DNA of 64,000 nt, taken from Sulfurimonas sp. RIFOXYD12_FULL_33_39 (GTDB lineage Bacteria > Campylobacterota > Campylobacteria > Campylobacterales > Sulfurimonadaceae). Made by a program: the position numbers and the translations under genes. Below are positions 37,101-45,434 of this stretch, piece by piece (within the stretch, counting starts at the first letter, position 1; each line of letters begins with the position of its first letter). Under the pieces are notes generated by a model. It was given only the letters and a program-made list of their open reading frames with translations, did no database searches and was not told where the DNA came from. The stretch is taken from assembly GCA_001829785.1 (NCBI GenBank), contig MICF01000005.1, positions 62,001 to 126,000 on the forward strand. Reading direction: 5' to 3'.

Positions 37101-39261
37101 TAAACTGTTCTAAAATTTGTTTACTATTTAAATCACTTATAATATAACTTTGTAATTCTACATCTAAAAGATACTCTAATTCTGCTATAAATGAAGAAGA
37201 ATACTTTTCAATTCCTACAAATATAATATTTTCAAAATTTTTAGACTTATTTTTAATTTTCTTTGCCAAATCAAAACTCATCAATTTGACCCATTGAGAA
37301 TTTTCAAAAACATATTTTAAATAATAAAATTTTTTTATATGGAAATCATCTTGTAAGTCAAGATGAATATCTTCATAATTTTCTTTAATTTCTAAAAAAT
37401 TATCTAACATTAGAGTGTAAAGTAATTCATTTTGATTTCGTGGATTTGGCAAAAAAAGTTCAAATGGGAAAAACATTTGTTTATTTTGATGATTTGTATA
37501 AAAAAGATTAGATGTTAAATTCACGCCATTTTGCCCTTGACAAGTTTCTAAAAAATTTCTTTTATTGTAATTGTAAGTTTGAGATAACATAGTATTTATA
37601 CCGCACATCTCTTGATGATTAGCACCACCAAGAAAAAGAACCTGAGGATACTCTTTATTTAAAAAAGCAATATTACATATTTTTGATACATCAGTTGTTT
37701 CACTTAAAATTTTCAGATATTCTATATTCTCTTCTATAGGATAATTTACTACAAGTATATCTTGGACGGAGTTTAAAAAAGCAAATGAATACAAATCTCT
37801 TAAAAAGTTACTAGTCTCTTCTATCTTTGCATAATCAACGATAACAGCATTTATCTTATCAGACAATCCACTTCTATCTTTTAAATCAAAATAGTATTTA
37901 AAATTTTCAAGATGTTTTTCTAATGGTTTTTCTTTATCTTCTAAAAGTTCTCTATAGTATTTAGAAGTTAATTTCAGAGGTTGTTGTGTGATTATTGCTG
38001 GATTATCTAAATGAAGATTTTGAGGAAAAGATAAATGAAAGTAAGTTCCATGAACTACATAGTCTTTTAAGCGTGCTACAGTAGCTTTAGCATTTTTGTA
38101 TGTTACTAAAAAAGATTGTTCATCTTTATTGAGATAAATTTTTAGATTTACATATGTATCATTTTTATTTTTCTCATTAGAAAGTTTTTCAAGTTGATTT
38201 ACTATTTTTAAAAGTAGAGGCAATCCAAAATGTTTAGTCATCCTTTCTTTTTGTGTAGATAAAACATAATTTAAATCAAAAATATTATTTAGTACTTTTT
38301 CATAATTTTTATTATCTAAATCATCAATTATTTTTTGATACTCTTTCTTGATTAGTTCATTTGGTTCATCTTCTTTTTCTTGAATAATTGTTTCCAAATA
38401 TTTAGATAAAAAACCTTTTTGATAATCATCAGATACAATCAATTCATATAAGTTTTGAGATCTATTAATATAAAATGAAATATATCCGTTAGCTGGAATA
38501 TCATCTATTTTTGTATGTTTTTGAATATTTTCTACAATTTCTCTAAAAATTTCTTTAAATTTCTCTGTGATGTATGCACCATTTTGAGTAAGTTCTAAAT
38601 ATATCTCAAATATATCAGTCCATACTTTTTCACTTTTGTTTTTATATGCACCTTTTTCAATGGTTTCAAGTTGTAATGACTTATAAAATACTTTTCTATT
38701 GCCAAAACTAGCAATCTTTTCTGATTTGCCAGTTGCTTTATTTGTAGTCCAATAATCTTTATCTTCAAAGACTTCATTGAATGTATTATTGGCTATTTTT
38801 ATAATTGGTAGGAAATTATATTTTTGTTTTCTTAAAAGCGTTAGATTATTTTCTTTTTCTGTAGTATATAAAAGTATTTTTTTATCAGTTAAAGTAGTAG
38901 GCGGTTTGTTTCTATCTCTAAATGTATTATCTACTATCAAAACAATACCGCAATCTATATATTGTGTTAAGTATGTTTGTATATAGGATTGTACTTTTTT
39001 ATTTAACTTCTCAATATTTAAAATAATTCTAATATCTCTAGAAAAATATTTTTCATTAATTTGTAATTTTTCATATAGGTTAAGTAGATATACTAAAAAT
39101 AATGGATGAATAAAGAAAATTTCTTCTGAATTATCAAAATCTATATTAATGATGTAATTTCCGTTTTCAGGAATATTATGTTCAATTTCTAAAAAAATGT
39201 CATAGTATAATTCTAGAGTAAGTTTATTTTTGTCAAGTAACATTGAATTTGTTATTTTCAT
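34120..39261 (-). CDS. Giant GHKL ATPase / phosphoribosyltransferase-like / histidine-kinase-like protein
   Basis: 1713 residues, no signal or membrane segments. Domain 1 (about 225-415) is a GHKL ATPase: [12 protein letters not shown] (N box, Asn near 245), [22 protein letters not shown] and GTYFHLSFP. The middle (about 660-1020) contains a phosphoribosyltransferase-like core with PRPP-loop-like [14 protein letters not shown] (943-953) and two Cys pairs, CSWC (791-794) and CYLC (1013-1016), possibly a zinc site. A helical part follows. The end has a DHp-like helix with His1506 ([11 protein letters not shown]) and a second GHKL domain ([12 protein letters not shown], Asn1639; [11 protein letters not shown]). 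AAAGGTAGTG precedes the ATG. Probably a nucleotide-dependent signalling or defence protein; substrate unknown. Confidence 0.6.
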
Positions 39262-39410
39262 ACACTACCTTTAATTTTTATAAATTAGATTATAGTAAAA
39301 AAGATATTATAACTTTACATACAACAGTGTACATCCTACTTTAAAAAAGGTTGGAAAGTTAGAATTTCACTTTTCTTTTCATCTGCTTATGAGCTTTCCC
39401 CGTCTCATAA
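39262..39410. other. Spacer between HepT/MntA and the GHKL-PRTase operon
   Basis: 150 bases, AT-rich near the large gene where its promoter must lie. On the minus strand at about 39359-39415 a short frame reads YETGKAHKQMKRKVKF before a stop, a basic tail that could be the last codons of a lost gene. No clear promoter or repeat was identified. Confidence 0.35.
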
Positions 39411-39854
39411 TCAAATCAAATACCCTATATGTTTATAATAAGGAGTATTTAAAAATTCTTTTAAAAGCTCTTTTGAGGGATTGATAAGACTTACCATATT
39501 AATTAGTGCAGTTTTTAATTTTTTCAAATCTTTATAAATAACTACCCAGAGTATATCGCCGTCCACACCTCTATAATCATGGGATATTTTATCTCTAAGT
39601 CCTGCTATATCACTCCATGAAAGTTCAAAGGCTACGGCATCTTTTAGCTTTTTATCTATTTTTTTAGACTCTTCACCAATAGCGATAAAAAGTGATATGA
39701 CAGCATTTAATTCTTTTTGCTCATTTGCCCAGATAAATTCGATAGGGTTGTTAAAATCTTTTGTATATATCCAAGCTTTTTCACAACACTCCAAGATGGT
39801 AAAGATATGGATTAGATTTTTTTCATCATACATAGATAAAATCTTTTTTTGCAT
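39411..39854 (-). CDS. hepT: HepT-like HEPN toxin (DUF86)
   Basis: 147 residues from the ATG at 39854, or 140 from an ATG at 39833 (MYDEKNL), which would reduce the overlap with mntA from 29 to 8 bases. The HEPN RNase motif RxxxxHxY is present as RDKISHDY (Arg87, His92, Tyr94). HepT-type toxins cut RNA and are neutralised when the MntA nucleotidyltransferase adds AMP to the motif tyrosine. It follows mntA with overlapping frames, the usual order in many such pairs. Confidence 0.8.
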   Translation of the reverse strand: MQKKILSMYDEKNLIHIFTILECCEKAWIYTKDFNNPIEFIWANEQKELNAVISLFIAIGEESKKIDKKLKDAVAFELSWSDIAGLRDKISHDYRGVDGDILWVVIYKDLKKLKTALINMVSLINPSKELLKEFLNTPYYKHIGYLI

Positions 39855-40128
39855 AATGTTTTACGATGGGATTCATATAATCAAGTGAGACAAAATCAAC
39901 TTTTGAGACTTTCAGTTCATCGGCTAGTTTTTCACCGATATTTAAAAAATCCAACCCACTTTGAAGTTCAAAGTTTTTATCTCTTTCATAAAAAATATCT
40001 ACATCACTGTTACTTGTGGCTTCATCTCTTGCGTAACTGCCATATAGTCCAAGTGCAGTGATGCCGTACTTTTTGTAAAATTCGTCTTTTTTATTTTTTA
40101 GATATGTGATAATTTCAATTTTAGTCAT
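39826..40128 (-). CDS. mntA: MntA-like minimal nucleotidyltransferase antitoxin
   Basis: 100 residues. The nucleotidyltransferase motif GSYARDEATSNSDVD (Gly30, Ser31, Asp42, Asp44) is intact, and VDFVSLDYM provides the third strand. These small enzymes adenylylate the partner HEPN toxin. Translation is coupled to hepT by overlap. The pair lies at the right end of the AT-rich island and may stabilise it. Confidence 0.85.
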   Translation of the reverse strand: MTKIEIITYLKNKKDEFYKKYGITALGLYGSYARDEATSNSDVDIFYERDKNFELQSGLDFLNIGEKLADELKVSKVDFVSLDYMNPIVKHYAKKDFIYV

Positions 40129-40191
40129 TGTAAAAATCCTTTATTCATATTGGTTTAAGTATAACATAAAATATGTATAATTCAATAAGCT

Positions 40192-41325
40192 CTACCCCGC
40201 CATCCATATCAAAATTTTCCCGACCGCAAGACCACCGAAAGTTCCTACCAAATACCCCATTATCGCCATTAAAACGCCAACTCCAACAAGTGCTTTATTG
40301 TAAGTTGCCGCAAGAATTGACGCCGAAGCCACGCCGCCGATGTTTGAGAGCGAAGCAATGGCGATACTGAACAAATCAAGCCTGAATATTTTAGCACCTA
40401 CAACCATTATGAGTGCATGAATAAGTAAGATACAAAACCCTGCAAAGACATAGATGCCCACACCGCTAAAGTTTTCAAAGAGCGCTTTTGAGCCGATAAG
40501 TGCGATTAACATGTAGAGCATTGTCGTTGCAACTTCACTACTTCCGTTTATGTTTTTAAGCTTTGTAAACGAGCCTAAAACGCCAAGAAGCGTAGCGATT
40601 ATAACCGTTGTAGTCGTATAATTTAAGAGTATAAATCCGCTCGCAGCTATAAAATTTACAGCAAATGCGACAACGACAGAAAGCAGTATCAAAAGCCAGT
40701 ATCTCTTTGTCCCTATCGTACATGCACACCCGATAGCACTCAGCTTTGCCATCTGTTCATGTGAAGATGTGAAGCTGTTGAAGTAGTGCGCAAACGGTGT
40801 CAAAAAAAGCAAAAACATTATCCAAATAGTATAGTTTACGCTATCGACTATAAGCGCGTATCCAAAGGCTTCTTGTGAGACATTCAGTGCCGAGCCGACT
40901 GCTATCATATTTGCCACGCCGCCCATCCAGCTCCCGCTTAGCGCTCCAAAAGCAGATGCCATACTTTTGTCAAAATTAAATGCAAATGATATAAGTATAA
41001 AAGCAAAAGAGAGCGAAAAAACCGCCAAAACATAAGAGATAAGGAGAGATTTTCCTAGTTTAAAAAAGTCCCTTATGTCAACTTGCAAAAGCATCAAAAA
41101 TAGCATTGCAGGAAGCAGATTTTTTTTCGTGTTAGCATATATAGCGTCTATCATCTCATTATGCTCAAACATCCCCATAGATGCCAAAAACATACTAAAG
41201 AGATATATCAGCACGACCGATGGAACAAACTTAAAAAACTTCCATCCGCTTTTTTGCTCGACTAAACTTATGGCTGCCGCCAAAAGAGCAAGTGTAAAGA
41301 GATAAAAAAACGGCGAACTAATCAT
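40192..41325 (-). CDS. DUF819-family membrane protein
   Basis: 377 residues with about ten to eleven membrane helices. The SLVEQKSGWKFFKFVPSVVLIYL start and the GSWMGGVANMIAVGSAL and SNIGGVASASILAATYNKALVGVGVLMAIMGY segments fit DUF819 (YjcL) proteins. Members are often found beside dipeptide epimerases and amidases, hinting at transport of muropeptide-derived dipeptides (inference). The ATG overlaps the amidase stop by 4 bases. Confidence 0.8.
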   Translation of the reverse strand: MISSPFFYLFTLALLAAAISLVEQKSGWKFFKFVPSVVLIYLFSMFLASMGMFEHNEMIDAIYANTKKNLLPAMLFLMLLQVDIRDFFKLGKSLLISYVLAVFSLSFAFILISFAFNFDKSMASAFGALSGSWMGGVANMIAVGSALNVSQEAFGYALIVDSVNYTIWIMFLLFLTPFAHYFNSFTSSHEQMAKLSAIGCACTIGTKRYWLLILLSVVVAFAVNFIAASGFILLNYTTTTVIIATLLGVLGSFTKLKNINGSSEVATTMLYMLIALIGSKALFENFSGVGIYVFAGFCILLIHALIMVVGAKIFRLDLFSIAIASLSNIGGVASASILAATYNKALVGVGVLMAIMGYLVGTFGGLAVGKILIWMAG

Positions 41326-41984
41326 TTAGACTCTTGAGGACAAGGTGCTGATTTAAAATATTTTATCTCTTTTCGCAGTTCATTCATAAACCTTACAGAC
41401 GGATCGTCCTTTTCTGTCCTATAACCCTTGTCCTTTTCGAGCCATAAAGGAGTTTTTTCAAAACATCTATACTCATAATGCCCTATAACATACTCTATGG
41501 TTTTAAACTTCTCTTTGAGATAATTTACAAGCTCCACATTTGCCTTCAACTGCTCTTGTGTTAGATTGTCCGCAGAGTTTTCTCCGCCGACGTTTTCTAT
41601 ACCGATAGAGTTGTAGTTCAGCCCGATTACATGTCGTGCCATTGTGTCAAGCGGCATAAGCTGATGCACAGTCCCATCGCGCTCAACCATAAAATGAGCA
41701 GATACATTAACCGCTCCTGCGTTTTGTATCTCAGGTCTATCGGTTGGAAGTGTTTGTGATACAAATCTAGCCAACGATTTACCGTAATCATCTATTGCAG
41801 TGTGATGAATGACGATTATTTTTGGAGTGATTTTTATATCTTTTACATGTAAGCCGTAATGCTCTTTTATGTACTCTTTTGTAAGCTCCACTCTTGTATG
41901 GGAAAACTCTATCGGTGTTTGCTCAATTTTAAGTGCAAAAAGAGAAAGCGGAATAAAAAAACAAAAAACTATAAACTGGTACAT
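41322..41984 (-). CDS. Secreted N-acetylmuramoyl-L-alanine amidase (AmiD/PGRP type)
   Basis: 220 residues with a signal peptide (MYQFIVFCFFIPLSLFA). The zinc amidase fold shows IVIHHTAIDDYG (zinc His), SAHFMVERDGTVHQLMPLDTMARH (second region), NSIGIENVGG and YVIGHYEYR (third zinc His region). It cuts between N-acetylmuramic acid and the stem peptide, giving peptides that the DUF819 protein and the epimerase could handle. Coupled to the DUF819 gene. Confidence 0.88.
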   Translation of the reverse strand: MYQFIVFCFFIPLSLFALKIEQTPIEFSHTRVELTKEYIKEHYGLHVKDIKITPKIIVIHHTAIDDYGKSLARFVSQTLPTDRPEIQNAGAVNVSAHFMVERDGTVHQLMPLDTMARHVIGLNYNSIGIENVGGENSADNLTQEQLKANVELVNYLKEKFKTIEYVIGHYEYRCFEKTPLWLEKDKGYRTEKDDPSVRFMNELRKEIKYFKSAPCPQESK

Positions 41985-42039
41985 GTAAACCTTTTTAGAT
42001 AAAATTATATCTTAAAAACTTTTTACAGGGTTGCACTTA

Positions 42040-42780
42040 ATGGCAAGATATATTATTTTAGACACGGAAACAACGGGTACGGGCGACTTAGACAGAATAA
42101 TTCAATTAGGATATATGGTTTTAGGCGCAAAAGAGGTAGAGGTTCAAAATGAGTTTTTCAGCTGTGATGTTCCTATTAGCTTTGGAGCGATGGAAGTTCA
42201 CGGCATCACTCCCGATATGCTAGAAGGAAAGAGTACATGTAAAGAGAGCAAATCATACAAAAGACTGCAAGAGCTTAATACTAACGATAACTACCTCATC
42301 ATTCACAATGCTCCCTTTGATATAGGTATGCTTGAAAAAGAGGGCTTTAAAACGCAGATGAAAGTCATAGATACTCTTAGGGTCGCAAAACATATTTTAC
42401 CCGATGAAGAGGCTCACAGACTTCAATATTTCCGCTATAAAATGGGCATATATAAAGAAGAGCAAAAAGAAGCGGATGCTTTGGGAATAACTATAAAAGC
42501 GCATGATGCTATCGGTGACGTGCTTGTTTTAAAACTTCTTCTTAGCAGATTAAAAGAGGCTGTTATGAAACAGTTTCCAAGCCAAAATCCCGTCGATAAA
42601 ATGGCTGATTTAACTGCAACGCCTATTTTGGTAAAATCATTCAACTTTGGAAAGTACAAAGGTAAAACCCTTCAAGAGGTAGCGGCAATCGATGCGGCTT
42701 ATCTTAGATGGATGCTAAGCGGTATGGAAAATCTCGATAGTGATATGCGATACTCAATCAACACTGTTTTAGGCATTTAA
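42040..42780 (+). CDS. 3'-5' exonuclease of the DnaQ/ExoX type
   Basis: 246 residues from the ATG at 42040, which has ACAGGG nine bases upstream; a TTG three codons earlier is less likely. The DEDDh motifs are visible: ILDTETTGTGD (ExoI), HNAPFDIGML (ExoII) and HDAIGDV (ExoIII). The C-terminus (FGKYKGKTLQEVAAIDAAYLRWML) is the ExoX-like C-terminal element. It degrades single-stranded DNA 3' ends. Converges with the histidine kinase gene, overlapping by 12 bases. Confidence 0.9.
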   Translation: MARYIILDTETTGTGDLDRIIQLGYMVLGAKEVEVQNEFFSCDVPISFGAMEVHGITPDMLEGKSTCKESKSYKRLQELNTNDNYLIIHNAPFDIGMLEKEGFKTQMKVIDTLRVAKHILPDEEAHRLQYFRYKMGIYKEEQKEADALGITIKAHDAIGDVLVLKLLLSRLKEAVMKQFPSQNPVDKMADLTATPILVKSFNFGKYKGKTLQEVAAIDAAYLRWMLSGMENLDSDMRYSINTVLGI

Positions 42781-44010
42781 AATTATCTCAAAACAGTTGA
42801 CTCCCAAAACATGGCTATAATAAAGTTTATAGTTATGTTTTTTCAGGATTGCATCCGTAATGTACAACCCCAAACCCAAACCGCCGTTTGAATTTTCATA
42901 AGTACGGTTAAATGGCTTTGTAAACACTCTGTTTTCATCAGACAACATATAACCTGTACTGCATATCTTTATACTATCCGTATTAAGAGTTATAATTGGC
43001 TTATCATGTGAGTATTTAAAAGCGTTATCGAGAAGATTTTTAAGCGCTATCGTGAAGAGTTCAAAATCAACATTTACTATAAGCGACTTCTCCTCTGCTT
43101 GGATTATAAAACTATCTTTGTCACACAAAAGCAAATCACATGTATGATCTAACAAATCTACAAAGCGGTACTCCATAAGATTTAACTGCCACTCGCCGCT
43201 GTTAAATCTCTCCATTTTGGAAAATTCTCCTAAAAGATAATTCATTCTTTCAAATATCTGTTTCAACCTCTCCTGATGTTCAGAACTCTCTAAACACTCG
43301 GTCGTAAGCAGACCTTTCATGATAGGGGTTTTAAGCTCATGTAAAATATTTCGCAAAAACAAAGAGCGTGCTTGACGCATTGAAGCAATTTTGTCTAAAA
43401 CAATATTAAACTCTTTGGTAATTTGAGAAATCTCATCTTTGCCGCTAATAGGAAGATTTAAAAAAGCATCTTGGTCACTGAAATTGACAATGGCATTTTT
43501 AAGATTATGCAAAGGAAGAAGTTTCTTAACAATATATCCGAAAAAGAGCAAAACCAACAAATCAATAGATATAAAAGTAACCCAAAGAAGCCATAAAGAC
43601 TCCTCTTTTAAATCTTCAAAAACTAAATCATCAAAATGATGATTCGGTGGAGGCGGCGGTAAAAAACTTGCCATAAACGGAGGTGGCGGCGGTGGCGGCA
43701 ATTTTATAAAATATACTCTTTGTTTATACTCTACAATCTTTCCAAAGGGAAACTCTGCCAACTCTTTTGCACTATTTTTAATAAACGTTGAAGACAACTT
43801 TGATGTAGTAATAAATAACTGTTTTAACTCTTCTTCAAAATTTCCGCTTGGATGATGGATTAATCTTTGTGCCAGTTCAAAGCGGTGTATTCTATCAGAC
43901 ATTTGTTCTTCTAAGAAATGTTGTCTTGCAATCCAAAACAAAATATTTATAATAATAAAAATAAAGAAAAAGAAAAAAGTAACAATCCTTATAATAGAGT
44001 GGTTATTCAT
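42769..44010 (-). CDS. Sensor histidine kinase (ArsS-like) with polyproline sensor loop
   Basis: 413 residues from the ATG at 44010, which overlaps the regulator stop by 8 bases. One membrane helix lies at about 8-28 and another at about 145-165; between them is a periplasmic sensor of about 115 residues containing two proline runs (PPPPPPPF and PPPPPN). HAMP and DHp follow, with His in HELKTPIMKG near 215, then an HATPase with NAFKYS, GGLGLGLYI. It resembles the ArsS family of Campylobacterota. It forms a two-component pair with the next gene upstream. Signal unknown. Confidence 0.88.
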   Translation of the reverse strand: MNNHSIIRIVTFFFFFIFIIINILFWIARQHFLEEQMSDRIHRFELAQRLIHHPSGNFEEELKQLFITTSKLSSTFIKNSAKELAEFPFGKIVEYKQRVYFIKLPPPPPPPFMASFLPPPPPNHHFDDLVFEDLKEESLWLLWVTFISIDLLVLLFFGYIVKKLLPLHNLKNAIVNFSDQDAFLNLPISGKDEISQITKEFNIVLDKIASMRQARSLFLRNILHELKTPIMKGLLTTECLESSEHQERLKQIFERMNYLLGEFSKMERFNSGEWQLNLMEYRFVDLLDHTCDLLLCDKDSFIIQAEEKSLIVNVDFELFTIALKNLLDNAFKYSHDKPIITLNTDSIKICSTGYMLSDENRVFTKPFNRTYENSNGGLGLGLYITDAILKKHNYKLYYSHVLGVNCFEIILNA

Positions 44011-44671
44011 TGACAAACTTGTATCCTACCCCGCGAACAGAAACTATATAACGCGGATTTTTAGTATCGTCGCCTATCTTTTGCCTTATTCGCCCAATGA
44101 TAACATCAATACTTTTTAGAGAACTTTCATATTTTATAGAACCGATATTCATAAGCATCTCTTCACGCGAGATAACAAATCTATCCTTTTTTATCATGTA
44201 AGAGACGATATCGTACTCCGCTTGCGTCAAATTTAATAAAACACCGTTTTTTGTAATTTCATGTCTGTTTTCGTCAACTTCGTAAGCTGAAATTTTTTTA
44301 GCGATTGCGGGATTTATACGTCGCATAATAGCGTCAATACGAAAAATAAGCTCCTGCGGGTCATAAGGTTTTGGAAGATAATCATCCGCTCCACGTGAGA
44401 ATCCCATCTTTTTATCTTTTATATCTGAACGTGCGGAGGAGATAATTATGGGAATATCGCTCTCTTGACGAATAAGACGGCAAATCTCCATTCCGTCCAT
44501 TTGAGGAAGAGACAAGTCAAGTATCAACATGTCAAAAATCTGAGCTTGAAACAGTTTGAGACCATCTAGCGGAGTAGGAGCAACAGTTACGTCAATACCG
44601 CTTTTATATAGGCATGATTTTAACAATTGCGCCAGTTCAACATCATCTTCAATCATTAAAACGCTTATCAT
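44003..44671 (-). CDS. OmpR-family response regulator
   Basis: 222 residues. The receiver has the acidic pair MIEDD near residues 7-10, phospho-acceptor Asp in LILDLSLPQMDG near 53, and KPYDPQEL with the conserved Lys near 103. The C-terminal winged helix (about 125-222) ends VRGVGYKFVNE as in OmpR/PhoB regulators. It should control transcription on phosphorylation by the coupled kinase. The upstream EF-hand gene is a plausible target because both are on the same strand and 65 bases apart, separated by a terminator. Confidence 0.94.
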   Translation of the reverse strand: MISVLMIEDDVELAQLLKSCLYKSGIDVTVAPTPLDGLKLFQAQIFDMLILDLSLPQMDGMEICRLIRQESDIPIIISSARSDIKDKKMGFSRGADDYLPKPYDPQELIFRIDAIMRRINPAIAKKISAYEVDENRHEITKNGVLLNLTQAEYDIVSYMIKKDRFVISREEMLMNIGSIKYESSLKSIDVIIGRIRQKIGDDTKNPRYIVSVRGVGYKFVNE

Positions 44672-44708
44672 CGGTTGATTATATCTGTCAATAAGTAAAT
44701 AAAAAGTA

Positions 44709-44728
44709 ACATGTCCAGAAGGACATGT
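44709..44728 (-). terminator. Terminator after the EF-hand protein gene
   Basis: ACATGTCC (44709-44716) pairs perfectly with GGACATGT (44721-44728), loop AGAA. On the minus strand the stem is followed by TACTTTTTATTT, a good T-tract, placed just after the EF-hand stop and before the regulator gene. Confidence 0.7.
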
Positions 44729-44735
44729 CTGTATC

Positions 44736-45329
44736 TTAAGCGCTAACGCTCAGTAGAGAGTCGCTGTTTGTCGTAGAGATACTGTTTGAATAATATGACA
44801 ATACCCTATCAAAGATATTCTTTTTCATATTTTCAAACTTATCATTGGCTGTTTCAGAAGAGCCGCTTGATTTATTTGAAGAGTTATCTGCAAAAAGTGC
44901 CTCTAATTCATCGGCACTTACAACACCGTCTTCATTTGTATCTAATGCGGCAAAAATTTCACTGCTTGCCGAATCTTTTGAAGACTCACTCTCACTACTT
45001 TGTGGAGGCGGGGGAGGAGGAGGCGGTGCTCCTTCAGGCTTCATATTTTTAAGTGCACTCATCAACTCCTCACTGCTCATACTTCCGCTGCCGTCTGTAT
45101 CTAATAAGCTGAATATATCATCCAATGAAGTGTCGTCACTCTGCGATGCCGTATTCTTAGCCGCTGCGCTAAACTCTGCCTTGTCGATAGAACCGTTACT
45201 GTCACTGTCCATCGAGCTTAGCAACTCGTTTGCCATCTCTTCAAAGTTTGGTTTTCCTCTTTGCATAGAGGCGTTAACACTTGAAGAACCGTAAGACGAA
45301 TACGCACTATAGTTAGAATTAACTGTCAT
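44736..45329 (-). CDS. EF-hand calcium-binding protein with polyproline linker
   Basis: 197 residues from the ATG at 45329, which has AAGGAG eight bases upstream; the frame extends to an unlikely TTG. Three EF-hand loops are clear: DSDSNGSIDKAE, DTDGSGSMSSEE and DTNEDGVVSADE. Between loops 2 and 3 is GAPPPPPPPPQ, an eight-proline run that will need EF-P for translation. The rest is Ser-rich. No classical signal peptide is seen, so it may be cytoplasmic or exported by an unknown route. The neighbouring kinase also has proline runs. Confidence 0.75.
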   Translation of the reverse strand: MTVNSNYSAYSSYGSSSVNASMQRGKPNFEEMANELLSSMDSDSNGSIDKAEFSAAAKNTASQSDDTSLDDIFSLLDTDGSGSMSSEELMSALKNMKPEGAPPPPPPPPQSSESESSKDSASSEIFAALDTNEDGVVSADELEALFADNSSNKSSGSSETANDKFENMKKNIFDRVLSYYSNSISTTNSDSLLSVSA

Positions 45330-45434
45330 GGTATGCTCCTTTTTCAAATGTAATAAGAAAAAAATTTCTTACCCAAACAAAAGAATAGTGCCAATAAGGT
45401 AATTATTTAGTAACATAGAAAAATATTTAAATGT

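Larger units (their letters stand above)
33199..40128. mobile_element. AT-rich accessory island splitting a peptidoglycan-recycling cluster
   Basis: The region from the P-loop stump to MntA is markedly more AT-rich than its flanks, encodes only accessory functions (GHKL/PRTase protein, receiver, HepT/MntA), and I found no ACATGT word in it although the word is frequent on both sides. It lies between the epimerase and the DUF819-amidase pair. No integrase, transposase or terminal repeat was found, so the entry mechanism is unknown and the ends are approximate. Confidence 0.6.

Noticed and set aside
34120..39261. Identification of the giant protein as Detocs or a hybrid sensor kinase
   Set aside because: It has a PRTase-like domain and two GHKL domains, no sensor or TPR block and a non-canonical receiver partner; the known system differs.
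39359..39415. Short basic frame YETGKAHKQMKRKVKF on the minus strand as a gene
   Set aside because: Only about 18 codons between stops and overlapping hepT; at most the tail of a lost gene.
44845..45294. Plus-strand Ser/Gly-rich frame opposite the EF-hand gene
   Set aside because: Antisense of the EF-hand and proline-run codons; the minus frame has three canonical EF loops and a good ribosome site.
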